A stretch of DNA of 64,000 nt from RI-153 sp963721725 (GTDB taxonomy: Bacteria; Chloroflexota; Anaerolineae; Caldilineales; Caldilineaceae). Below the pieces are notes generated by a model that saw nothing but the letters and a program-made list of their open reading frames with translations, did not search any database and was not told the DNA's origin. Where the stretch lies: assembly GCA_963721725.1 (NCBI GenBank), contig CAVRLX010000009.1, positions 62,001 to 126,000 of the forward strand. The letters run 5' to 3'. Positions 51,293-59,521 of this stretch are shown here, piece by piece (the stretch's first letter is position 1; every line of letters starts with the position of its first letter). Both the position numbers and the translations under genes were made by a program.

Positions 51293-51817
51293 ATGACCGG
51301 TCAGGATCTAGTTACCCGTATTCAAAACGGCGATGCTGACGCATTCCGCCAGTTTTATGATGAATACGCTCCGTTGGTCTATAAATACGTTTACATTCGT
51401 GTGAGCGATCATCACGAGGCCGAAGACTTGACCGCTGAGGTTTTTGTCAAAGCCTGGAAAGGCCTCCCTAACTATCAATGGCAGGGTGCGCCTGTGACGG
51501 CATGGCTCTTTCGCATTGCGCACAATGCAGTGGTGGATAAATACCGCCGTACCAAGTTCTCTCTCACCACTTTGATGCCCTGGACCAAACCCCAAGTTGA
51601 ACGTGAGTTTCACCAGATCGATCTGCGTGATGAAATACAGCGCGTCTTTTCGACGTTATCCTATGAGCAGCAGGTCATCTTATACCTGAATTTCTTTGAA
51701 GGGTACAACTTGAACGAAATTGCCGATTTCTTGGGGAAAACACCCAATGCTGTGCGTGTCTTAAAACATCGCACGCTCAAGCAGTTAAACAAGGAACTTA
51801 GCGGTGACGAATCCTGA
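51293..51817 (+). CDS. ECF-type RNA polymerase sigma factor
   Basis: The 174-residue product is a two-domain sigma factor. Region 2 covers about residues 22-90 (FRQFYDEYAPLVYKYVYIRV, DHHEAEDLTAEVFVKAW and TAWLFRIAHNAVVDKYRR). Region 4 covers about 115-170 (STLSYEQQVILYLNFFEGYN, then LNEIADFLGKTPNAVRVLKH). It would direct polymerase to a stimulus-specific promoter set. Its end overlaps the anti-sigma gene by 14 nt, the typical coupled pair. The adjacent secreted subtilase may be one target; this is inferred from position. Confidence 0.93.
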   Translation: MTGQDLVTRIQNGDADAFRQFYDEYAPLVYKYVYIRVSDHHEAEDLTAEVFVKAWKGLPNYQWQGAPVTAWLFRIAHNAVVDKYRRTKFSLTTLMPWTKPQVEREFHQIDLRDEIQRVFSTLSYEQQVILYLNFFEGYNLNEIADFLGKTPNAVRVLKHRTLKQLNKELSGDES

Positions 51818-53546
51818 GCGACCCGATAATCGCTCTTTTCCAACCGAACCGAATAGTGAAACTTCCTCTGATGCAACCGCCGATATTGGTTGGGGCGCTC
51901 TGAGCGTGTCCTTGCATTCTTTGCGCACGCCAGAACCCGATGCAGATACCCTGAACCGCATCTGGCACAAGATCATCAACGAGGCAGCCGATCTGACGAC
52001 GCTGGCCGATCTTCCCAAGTTGGCGGCGCAGCGACCCCCTGCACCCGGTCCGCAAGAGTTAAACCGCATCTGGCGGCAAATTGACGTCCAGTTGAATGTT
52101 GCGCCGCCAACACGACGAATGTGGTTCGCGCTGAGTGGGCGCTTTGTGTCTGTGGCAGCATTGCTCTTGCTTTTGGTATTGGGAGGCACGGTCAGCGGTG
52201 TGTCGGCCTCGTCGCTCCCCGGCGAGGGGCTTTACCCGGTAAAGCGCACACTGGAAGAGGTGCGCCTTGTGCTGGCCCCGGCAGATCAGCGCATTCCGCT
52301 TTTAATGGGGATGGTTGCACGGCGGCGCGGCGAGATAGAAGAACTGGTCAGCGCCGAGGCCGATGTGAATCTCGTGGTGCGCAGCATGAACGACCTTCTC
52401 GACCATCTACGCCAGACCATGGGCGACCAACCCCAAGCCACACCCAATGCCGCTGTGCGTACGGAACTGGTTCAACTGAGCCGCGATGTCCAGACCTGGC
52501 CGGCAGCCTATAAGGAGCCAGCCAGTAGCTTGCTTGGAACCTGGCTGGAGCCGGAAGCGGAGGACGTCAGTGGCGAGGTAGAACCAGAGAGTACAAGCAC
52601 ATTGATCGTGCCCACACCCGATCTTGTCCTAACGTTGCCACCCAGCCCAGAGAGCCTCAGCCCGCTGGCAACGCCCACGCCCATAAGCATTCTGGTGAGT
52701 CCGCTGGCAACACCCACCCAGCCGTTCACCAGTCCTTTGCCGACATCGACTCCCCCCGGCGGGAGCGTTGTGACGCCAACGGCAACCGTCTCGGCCACTT
52801 CAGAAATCATCGCCACGTCGCTGGTTTTGACACTAGAAGCTCGCCTGACGCCCACCGTGCTAACCTCGTCTACGCCGCTCCCAACGGCTGGTAGTGTGAC
52901 AGCCACGGTTGATGCAACCGCCACGTCTGAACTCCCTTCGGCGACGCCCATCGCGCCCACGGTGACCCAAGAGGCGCAACTGTCACCCGTCCCGCCTACA
53001 CTCACTGTAGCTGTTGTCTTGCCCACCGATACACCGATTGCGCCTACAAACACAGCCGTGGTTGCCACTGCCACGCCATTTTCCACCACGTCTCCATTGC
53101 TCACCGCTACTTCTATTGGAATGATACCCACGTCCACATCGCTGCCCATGAGCACGCCAGTGTCGCCTACAAGCTCAGCCCAGTCTACAGGGACATCGAT
53201 TGTCATGCTACCGCCACCGACGTTGCCTCCCATTTTGCCCATCCATACGCCTATTCCCCCCACCGTTACCACACGCCCCACGGAGGTCCAGGTCTCGACT
53301 GCCACACGCATCGTATTACCCACGTTCACACCTATGCCGGTTGTCCCTACAAATACACTGCTTCCGCCTACATTAATTCCGGCCACCTTGATTGCACAAG
53401 CGACCAACACCCCGGCTCTGCCTACCTCTACTTCACTCCCGCCCACCAATACAGCGCAACCCATCTCAACCTTCATCCCGACTATTCTGCCTGTTGCCAC
53501 GCTTGAAGCTCCCCTCCCGACGATTACGCTGCCCCCTCTCCCCTGA
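51804..53546 (+). CDS. Anti-sigma-type membrane protein with Thr/Pro-rich exterior (DUF5667-like)
   Basis: The GTG at 51804 overlaps the sigma gene. The N-terminal cytoplasmic ~105 residues would hold the sigma factor and contain a duplicated motif, LNRIWHKI (51-58) and LNRIWRQI (86-93). One helix (107-133, SVAALLLLLVLGG) crosses the membrane. The next ~100 residues (ASSLPGEGLYPVKRTLEEVR) resemble DUF5667. Residues ~265-580 are a Thr/Pro/Ser-rich, probably extracellular stretch that may sense or span the envelope. No zinc HxxxCxxC anti-sigma motif is seen. Confidence 0.8.
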   Translation: MTNPERPDNRSFPTEPNSETSSDATADIGWGALSVSLHSLRTPEPDADTLNRIWHKIINEAADLTTLADLPKLAAQRPPAPGPQELNRIWRQIDVQLNVAPPTRRMWFALSGRFVSVAALLLLLVLGGTVSGVSASSLPGEGLYPVKRTLEEVRLVLAPADQRIPLLMGMVARRRGEIEELVSAEADVNLVVRSMNDLLDHLRQTMGDQPQATPNAAVRTELVQLSRDVQTWPAAYKEPASSLLGTWLEPEAEDVSGEVEPESTSTLIVPTPDLVLTLPPSPESLSPLATPTPISILVSPLATPTQPFTSPLPTSTPPGGSVVTPTATVSATSEIIATSLVLTLEARLTPTVLTSSTPLPTAGSVTATVDATATSELPSATPIAPTVTQEAQLSPVPPTLTVAVVLPTDTPIAPTNTAVVATATPFSTTSPLLTATSIGMIPTSTSLPMSTPVSPTSSAQSTGTSIVMLPPPTLPPILPIHTPIPPTVTTRPTEVQVSTATRIVLPTFTPMPVVPTNTLLPPTLIPATLIAQATNTPALPTSTSLPPTNTAQPISTFIPTILPVATLEAPLPTITLPPLP

Positions 53547-53851
53547 AACTATCAAAATTGTTTGAGCAATTATCTATTTCTGGTTACTCCCCAAGCGCTA
53601 CCTGATGAAAATTCTTATCTTCTGTAACACTGTCGATTTGAGTTGCGTTAATTGATGCAAGTCTGCTCAGGCATGCTTTTTGCTTGACTTACTAATTGAA
53701 AAGCCAAGATTCCCAAGCGCTTGCGAACTTTGGTCTTTCACCATGTTTATACGAAGCAGAGTCACAAAGGAATGGTTGATGCTCTTTGAAAAATGTTCTT
53801 GTGTACTGCTGCGGGGTATAAATACAACGAAAAACAAAGGGAGAGACACAG
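53547..53851. other. Intergenic region before the second subtilase
   Basis: These 305 nt are more AT-rich than their surroundings and hold no convincing gene. The left 37-bp inverted repeat (53784-53820) lies here, with TATAAA at its inner end (53817-53822) that could serve as a -10 box about 30 nt before the subtilase start. No consensus -35 is seen, so an alternative-sigma promoter is possible. Confidence 0.5.
53784..53820 (+). repeat. Left 37-bp inverted repeat flanking the second subtilase gene
   Basis: It begins CTTTGAAAAATG and ends GGGGTATA. Compared with the reverse complement of 57388-57424 it is identical at 33 of 37 positions (hand count). It lies 31 nt before the subtilase start. 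Confidence 0.8.
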
Positions 53852-56800
53852 ATGCAGTCACATACCTATCGGATCCCCCTGACGATTACGGTCGTTGGGC
53901 TGGTCTTGCTCACTCTCGTTCTATCCGGTAATCTCACAAAAAAGGTTGCTCAAGGAGAAATTTCACAAACCGATTACACCATCCAGTTTGAAACCGCACC
54001 GCTTGCCAGCTATCGTGGCGGCATTACGGGCCTTGCACCCACCCATCCTGAAACCCTGGGCCAAGTAAAGCTACAGGTCAACAGCCCGGCCAGTCTTGCC
54101 TATCTTGCGTATTTGGATGCCCAGCACAACGCGTTTCTGACCTCGCTGGCGACAACCTTTGGGCGTGCTATCGACGTAAAGTATCGCTATAAATATGCGT
54201 TCAATGGCCTCGCTCTCACGCTGACGGCTGACGAAGCTGCTGCTGTGGCCCAGATGCCCAGTGTTCGTACCGTGCAAAAGGTCTTTGAACGCCGCCTGCT
54301 CACCGACGCTGGCCCAAGCTGGATCGGCGCGCCGGGTCTATGGGATGGGTCCCGTACAGGCGGGTTGCCCGCTACGCGTGGCGAAGGCGTGGTGGCTGGC
54401 ATCATCGACTCTGGCATCAACTTCGACCATCCTTCGTTTGCCGCTGTCGGGCCAGTAGATGGCTATATTCACACCAACCCGCGTGGCAAGTTTTATGGCC
54501 TGTGTGATCCCCTCACTGGGTTGCCCTTCTGTAACACCAAGCTAATCGGCGTGTGGGACTTTGCCGGGGCGGGTATTCCCGGCCAAGACGAAAACGGCCA
54601 CGGCTCCCACACCGCCAGCACAGTCGCTGGCAACGTGGTCACAGCCACGCTCAATGCCCCCACCACCAGCATCACCCGCCGCATCTCCGGTGTGGCTCCC
54701 CATGCCAATCTCATCACCTATAAAGCCTGTGTGATTGTAGGCAATTGTGTCAGCGCCAGTCTGGTGGCCGCCATCGATCAGGCCACTGCCGACGGCGTAG
54801 ACGTGATCAACTACTCGATTGGCGGCGGTTCCAGCGATCCGTGGACCGATGCTGATGCTCAGGCATTCCTGGGCGCGCGCGACGCCGGAATCTTTGTCGC
54901 TACCTCAGCGGGCAATTCTGGCCCCGGCCCAGAAACCATCGGCTCCCCGGCAGATGCCCCCTGGGTACTTAGCGTGGGGGCCAGCACCCATGATCGCTCG
55001 TTTGCCAACTATTTGGAAAACATGAGCGGCGGCAAAACAGCCCCGCCCGCGCGCATGGCCGGGCGCAGCCTCACCGCTGGCTATGGACCGGCTTTTATTG
55101 TCCACGCCGCCAGCGCAGGCGATGCCCAATGTCTTAGCCCCTTCCCGGCGGGCACATGGAATGGCGAAATTGTAATCTGCGAACGCGGCACCGTCGCCCG
55201 CACCGACAAATGTAGCAATGTGGCGTCCGGTGGAGCGGGGGGCTGTGTGGTTGCCAACACCTCCGTGGATGGTGAATCTACGGTGGCCGATGCCCATCCC
55301 ATCCCTGCCATTCACATCGGTTTCAGCGATTATCAACGGCTGGATAGTTGGGTTCGCGACGGCGGCAGTGGTCACAAAGCTACCATCGCCGGAACCGTCG
55401 CCAACACGGACCCGGCCAACGGCGACGTGATGGCTGGCTTTAGCTCGCGCGGACCCAACCCCGCTGCCGCAGGTCTGATCAAACCCGATGTCACCGCACC
55501 GGGCGCGGACATTCTTGCCGCCATCCACACGGTGGCTCCGGGCGCGCCTGAGTTTGGTGTGCTCAGTGGAACCTCCATGTCCAGCCCACATGCGGCTGGC
55601 TCGGCGGCACTCTTGCGGGCGCTGCACCCCGATTGGACCGCCGCCGAAATTCACTCGGCACTGGTGACAACGGCCAAGAGCAAAGGGCTGCGTAAAGATG
55701 ACGGCGTGCGCCCCACCGATCCCTTTGATGTGGGCGGTGGGCGTGTGGACCTGACTGTGGCCGCCCGTGCTGGCCTTGTCTTGCATGAGACCACGGCACG
55801 CTTCAACGCCGCCAACCCGGCCAACGGCGGCGATCCATCGGCGCTCAATCTGGCGGCGTTGGGCCATGCTGATTGTCTGGGCACATGTAGCTGGACACGC
55901 GTCCTTTCTAACACGCAAAATCGTGCCGTCAACTGGTCGGCCAATGTGGAGACGCCCCCTGGTATGGAGATGATGGTTGATCCGAGTCTCTTTACGCTGG
56001 CCGCCAACGGCACGCAGACCGTGACCATCACCGCCGACGTGCGTGGGCTGGCCGTGGGCCAGTGGCGCTTTGCCGAGGTCAACTTTGTCCCTGGCGAGTC
56101 TGGCGTGGTGGGCGCACACTTCCCGGTGGCGGTGTTGCCGGGCGGTGTTCCGCAATCGGTGGCTATCAACGCCAATAGCGATGTGGGCAGCGCGCCGGTC
56201 CAGATCACCAGCCCTGTGGATATAGTCAACCTAACGCCTACCTACTTTGGCCTAACCCAGGGCTTCAACACCCAGTTGCAGATCCCGCAAGATCCCACGC
56301 CGCTCGATCCCTATGATGCCGCCGTGGGCACGGCCTTCTTCACGGTCACTGTGCCTGCGGGATCTCGTTTCCTCAGCGCTGCCGTTGTCGCCACCACGGC
56401 GATGGATCTTGACCTCTTTATCGGACGAGATAGTAACAACAACGGCCAGCCCGACGCCGCCGAGGAACTCTGCCGCAGTGCCTCGGAGACGGCGTTGGAA
56501 AGCTGCAAGCTTATCTCCCCGGATGGAGGCGTCTATTGGGTATTGGTGCAAAACTGGCTCAACGGCCAGGGGCTGGATAGTGTCACTGTGGAATCGGTGG
56601 CAATTCCTGGCACGGCTGCGGGCAATTTTAGTGTGACCAAACCAGGACCTGTGGCCGCCAATACACCCTTTACCGCCACTGTGGGCTGGAATGAGCCAGC
56701 GATGGATGCCGGTGAAGTCTGGTATGGGCTGGTGGAACTGGCTTCGAATGTGGGGCAGCCGGCCAATGTGGGCGCGCTGCTGGTCAAGATCACGCGCATT

Positions 56801-57379
56801 GCGGATGGCGCATCCACACCCACGCCCACAGCTACACCCAGCCGTCTCCCCACAGAGTTGCCCACGGCTACCGCTACGGCCACCGCTACGGCCACCGGCA
56901 CAGCAGCGACATCAACAGCCACACCCACGGCGACATCAACTCCCCAGGCAAGTACAACGCCCACGGCCACACCCACGGTGACATCGACTCCCCAGGCAAG
57001 TTCAACGCCCACGGTCACACCCACGGTCACACCAACCGATGATCCCATCAACGGATCTGTGAGTGGGACTCTCTACTTTGATGTCAATGGAAACGGTCAG
57101 CGTGAGCCAAACGAACCTAGCGTTTCGGGGGCGATGATAACGCTGGAAGACGATCAACCAGCGCGCGCCTATATAAAAACCACCACGACCGGACCAAATG
57201 GTGACTATCGCTTTACCAATGTGCCGCCAGGAACCTATAAACTCAGCGTTCAACTGTCCGTTGGCTATGAGAGCGAGGGTACAACCGAACAAGAGGTCAT
57301 CGTCGTTACGGGGAACAGTTCCACCGCCAATTTTACCGTGAGCCGTGTGCCATTCTATGCGCCCATGCTTCGGCGCTGA
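53852..57379 (+). CDS. Large secreted subtilase with PA insert, Thr/Pro linker and SdrD-B-like domain
   Basis: This 1175-residue S8 protease is exported by an N-terminal signal (PLTITVVGLVLLTLVLSG). The propeptide covers about 40-150. The catalytic residues are D186 (IIDSGINFDHP), H250 (NGHGSHTAS) and S575 (SGTSMSSPHAAG). A protease-associated-type insert lies between H and S (around 400-510, including IVICERGTVARTDKC). A beta-rich region follows, then a Thr/Pro/Ala linker (~988-1065) and a carboxypeptidase-like/SdrD-B domain (GTLYFDVNGNGQREPNEP and DYRFTNVPPGTYKLSV). It ends FYAPMLRR. GGGAGAGACACAG precedes the ATG. It may belong to the upstream ECF regulon. Confidence 0.92.
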   Translation: MQSHTYRIPLTITVVGLVLLTLVLSGNLTKKVAQGEISQTDYTIQFETAPLASYRGGITGLAPTHPETLGQVKLQVNSPASLAYLAYLDAQHNAFLTSLATTFGRAIDVKYRYKYAFNGLALTLTADEAAAVAQMPSVRTVQKVFERRLLTDAGPSWIGAPGLWDGSRTGGLPATRGEGVVAGIIDSGINFDHPSFAAVGPVDGYIHTNPRGKFYGLCDPLTGLPFCNTKLIGVWDFAGAGIPGQDENGHGSHTASTVAGNVVTATLNAPTTSITRRISGVAPHANLITYKACVIVGNCVSASLVAAIDQATADGVDVINYSIGGGSSDPWTDADAQAFLGARDAGIFVATSAGNSGPGPETIGSPADAPWVLSVGASTHDRSFANYLENMSGGKTAPPARMAGRSLTAGYGPAFIVHAASAGDAQCLSPFPAGTWNGEIVICERGTVARTDKCSNVASGGAGGCVVANTSVDGESTVADAHPIPAIHIGFSDYQRLDSWVRDGGSGHKATIAGTVANTDPANGDVMAGFSSRGPNPAAAGLIKPDVTAPGADILAAIHTVAPGAPEFGVLSGTSMSSPHAAGSAALLRALHPDWTAAEIHSALVTTAKSKGLRKDDGVRPTDPFDVGGGRVDLTVAARAGLVLHETTARFNAANPANGGDPSALNLAALGHADCLGTCSWTRVLSNTQNRAVNWSANVETPPGMEMMVDPSLFTLAANGTQTVTITADVRGLAVGQWRFAEVNFVPGESGVVGAHFPVAVLPGGVPQSVAINANSDVGSAPVQITSPVDIVNLTPTYFGLTQGFNTQLQIPQDPTPLDPYDAAVGTAFFTVTVPAGSRFLSAAVVATTAMDLDLFIGRDSNNNGQPDAAEELCRSASETALESCKLISPDGGVYWVLVQNWLNGQGLDSVTVESVAIPGTAAGNFSVTKPGPVAANTPFTATVGWNEPAMDAGEVWYGLVELASNVGQPANVGALLVKITRIADGASTPTPTATPSRLPTELPTATATATATATGTAATSTATPTATSTPQASTTPTATPTVTSTPQASSTPTVTPTVTPTDDPINGSVSGTLYFDVNGNGQREPNEPSVSGAMITLEDDQPARAYIKTTTTGPNGDYRFTNVPPGTYKLSVQLSVGYESEGTTEQEVIVVTGNSSTANFTVSRVPFYAPMLRR

Positions 57380-57387
57380 AAAGCATC

Positions 57388-57424
57388 TATACTCCACAGC
57401 AGCACACAAGGACATTTTTCAAAG
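57388..57424 (-). repeat. Right 37-bp inverted repeat flanking the second subtilase gene
   Basis: On the minus strand it begins CTTTGAAAAATG and ends GGAGTATA, the mirror of 53784-53820. It starts 9 nt after the subtilase stop. The pair encloses the whole gene and little else. Confidence 0.8.
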
Positions 57425-57446
57425 GGCAAAAAATGGTAACGATTCA

Positions 57447-57510
57447 GGTGCGACGCACTCGCCAGGAGTAGAACGGTTATGAAACGCGTGTGTGGCGAGT
57501 GCGTCGCACC
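57447..57510 (+). repeat. 64-bp palindromic element, copy D
   Basis: The arms GGTGCGACGCACTCGCCA (57447-57464) and TGGCGAGTGCGTCGCACC (57493-57510) are perfect complements with a 28-nt loop. Outer GTAAC...GTTAC and ATTCAGGT/ACCTGAAT extend the symmetry over 57436-57528. It is the most complete copy. Confidence 0.88.
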
Positions 57511-57638
57511 CTAGACCTGAATGGTTACAAAAAATGTTCCTTTATGGCGCTACTCCATATATGGGGGTCTCATGAGCCGCATTTACTACTACATAGAACA
57601 CGCAACCCACAGCCTATAATAACGATTCCTCTACGCTG

Positions 57639-57671
57639 CTCCCGTCATCTCCCCCGATGACGGGAGAATTT
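57639..57671 (+). terminator. Intrinsic terminator
   Basis: CTCCCGTCATC (57639-57649) pairs with GATGACGGGAG (57656-57666), followed by AATTTTTG. It lies 260 nt beyond the subtilase stop, so it either ends a long subtilase 3' region or a short transcript from the TATAAT at 57614. Confidence 0.75.
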
Positions 57672-57750
57672 TTGTCCCTCTTGGTTCCCCCGGCACGCCC
57701 ACCTGATCTATAATAAGCATGACACCATCCCTTCATACAAGGAAAATTTC

Positions 57751-58509
57751 ATGTCTGATCTCAAAGCATCTGTACAACAACAGTTTGATCGTGTCGCTGC
57801 CAACTATCGTACCAGCACGGTCCACGCCCAGGGTGAAGAATTTGCGCGCATGGTGGCGCTGGCGGATCTCACTGGCAGCGAATGGGTGTTGGATGCCGGT
57901 TGTGGGGCGGGGCATACGGCTATGGCCTTTGCGCCGCATGTGGCCCAGGTCATCGCGCTGGATTTCACGCCCTCCATGCTGGCCCAGGTGCAACGTCTAG
58001 CCGCCGAACGCGGCTCTGCCAATGTGGAAACGCGCTTGGGCGATGTGGAGTCGCTCCCCTTTGCCGACGGCTCGTTTGATCGCATTGTCTCGCGCTATAG
58101 CGCGGATCATTGGCCGCACCCAGCCCAAGCGGTTCGAGAATTTCGTCGGGTGTTGAAGCCAGGGGGCAAGCTTTTGCTGGCCGATGTGGTTGGCTTTGAT
58201 GATCCCACCTGTGATACGTTTCTCAACGCTGTGGAATTGTTGCGCGATCCCTCACATGTGCGCGATTTCACGCCGGGAGAGTGGCGAACTTTTTTTGAAG
58301 CTGCCGGGTTCAGCGCCGAGATCGCCTTTGAGTGGCGACTTTTTATTGAGTTTGAAAGCTGGGTGACGCGCATGGCAACCCCTGATCTCAATGTTGCCAT
58401 GCTGCGCCAACTGCTGGTGGGCGCTTCGGCAGAGGTCAAAGAGGCCATGCGCATCCAGGAGCCTGACTTTTCATTTCGCTGTGCTGTGGTGCAAGGGTGG
58501 CTTACGTAG
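57751..58509 (+). CDS. Class I SAM-dependent methyltransferase
   Basis: The 252-residue product has the SAM-binding motif I VLDAGCGAGHTAMAF, the acidic loop VIALDFTPSMLAQVQ, motif II LPFADGSFDRIVSRYSADHW, and RVLKPGGKLLLADVVGFDDP. It is closest in style to UbiE/YcgJ-type small-molecule methyltransferases; the substrate is unknown. The ATG follows ACAAGGAAAATTTC. Its end overlaps by 8 nt the end of the convergent channel gene. Confidence 0.9.
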   Translation: MSDLKASVQQQFDRVAANYRTSTVHAQGEEFARMVALADLTGSEWVLDAGCGAGHTAMAFAPHVAQVIALDFTPSMLAQVQRLAAERGSANVETRLGDVESLPFADGSFDRIVSRYSADHWPHPAQAVREFRRVLKPGGKLLLADVVGFDDPTCDTFLNAVELLRDPSHVRDFTPGEWRTFFEAAGFSAEIAFEWRLFIEFESWVTRMATPDLNVAMLRQLLVGASAEVKEAMRIQEPDFSFRCAVVQGWLT

Positions 58510-59341
58510 CCTTATCCTTGCCGTAGACAATGTGCCCATACTTGACCAGGGCGACGAAGACAGCGCCGCCAACAATGTTGCCCGCCGTGGCCCAGAGCAG
58601 AAAGTATCCATAGTCGCCCAGGCTAATCCCTTGTCCTGCGAAAAGGCCGCCTAATACTTCTGCCGAGCCAACAATGGAATGGTGCAGATGGGCGTAGCCT
58701 ATGGTGGCTGTCACCAACAAAATCACGGCAATCTGGCTGATGGTGTCGCGGCTGGCTGCCACCAACCAGGAGAGCAGCCCCATCAACCACCCGGCAAAGA
58801 TACCACTGAGCAGAATGACCCACCAGCGATGCTCAATCACTGTGCTGGCAATCTCGCCGAAGATGGCAGGCTCCACCAGATGCATGGCTGGCCCCAGAAC
58901 GGTAAAAATTGCCATAAAAATAGCCACACCCACCAAGTTGGAGATATAAACCAGGCTCCAAAGTCTGAGCAGGGCAGAGATAGGTTTGCTTCCATTCAAA
59001 ACAGGCAACACGGCCAGGGTGGTATGCTCTGTGAAGAGTTCTGAGCGTCCTAGCACCACAAAAATAAAGCCCAGTGTATAGGCCAAAGCGACAAAGAGTT
59101 CCACCACCGCCGGAGAAAAATCGCCCCCCATGCGTGTGCGTACAATGGCAATCAGCAGCATACTAAAACTAACATCCAACCCTGCGGACAGCCCCGATAT
59201 GAGAAGGCCCAGCGTCGGGCGCTCCATCTCGGACCGCCCCGTATGGATTTCATGGGACAGAATGCGTTGGGCAGGTTTGATTGGTTCTGCGTCATCGAAG
59301 GGGTGTTCTTGAGGCTGGGCGGATCGTTCAAGCTTTGCCAT
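58502..59341 (-). CDS. Formate/nitrite transporter (FNT) family channel
   Basis: FNT proteins are pentameric channels for formate, nitrite or hydrosulfide. The 279-residue product has a polar ~45-residue N-terminus and then six helices, with GLSAGLDVSFSMLLIAIVRT, LGRSELFTEHTTLAVLPVLN and the second half-repeat HHSIVGSAEVLGGLFAGQ. The two broken-helix signatures are present in modified form, so the substrate is not assigned. ATG 59341 (MAKLERSAQ) has AAAGGAGA upstream; a longer frame is rejected. Confidence 0.88.
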   Translation of the reverse strand: MAKLERSAQPQEHPFDDAEPIKPAQRILSHEIHTGRSEMERPTLGLLISGLSAGLDVSFSMLLIAIVRTRMGGDFSPAVVELFVALAYTLGFIFVVLGRSELFTEHTTLAVLPVLNGSKPISALLRLWSLVYISNLVGVAIFMAIFTVLGPAMHLVEPAIFGEIASTVIEHRWWVILLSGIFAGWLMGLLSWLVAASRDTISQIAVILLVTATIGYAHLHHSIVGSAEVLGGLFAGQGISLGDYGYFLLWATAGNIVGGAVFVALVKYGHIVYGKDKAT

Positions 59342-59521
59342 TCGGGAATTTCTCCTTTGTAGAGTGTATGGTTTAGAAAATCCCCCCAAGCGAGCATAGC
59401 AGCTTCCGCGATGATAGACAGTAGAGTGGCACTCTAATCAGGGGGAAGCCACCCAATATCCACTCAAGTAGCGTGGCAGAACAGCGGCCATCTACCTTTA
59501 TTTTCCCCAAGGAGGCAGACA

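Larger units (their letters stand above)
57380..57750. other. Intergenic region after the second subtilase
   Basis: These 371 nt hold the right inverted repeat (57388-57424), copy D of the 64-bp element (57447-57510) and a terminator (57639-57671). TATAAT occurs at 57614-57619 and 57709-57714; the second is 42 nt before the methyltransferase start and is its likely -10 box, although no well-spaced -35 is clear. No gene is seen. Confidence 0.6.

Noticed and set aside
52508..53500. 330-codon Val/Gly-rich minus-strand frame
   Set aside because: It is the complement of the Thr/Pro-rich anti-sigma exterior; repetitive codons there keep the opposite strand open.
54905..56155. 416-codon minus-strand frame inside the second subtilase
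   Set aside because: Antisense of the subtilase catalytic and PA regions, with no start context and no known motifs.
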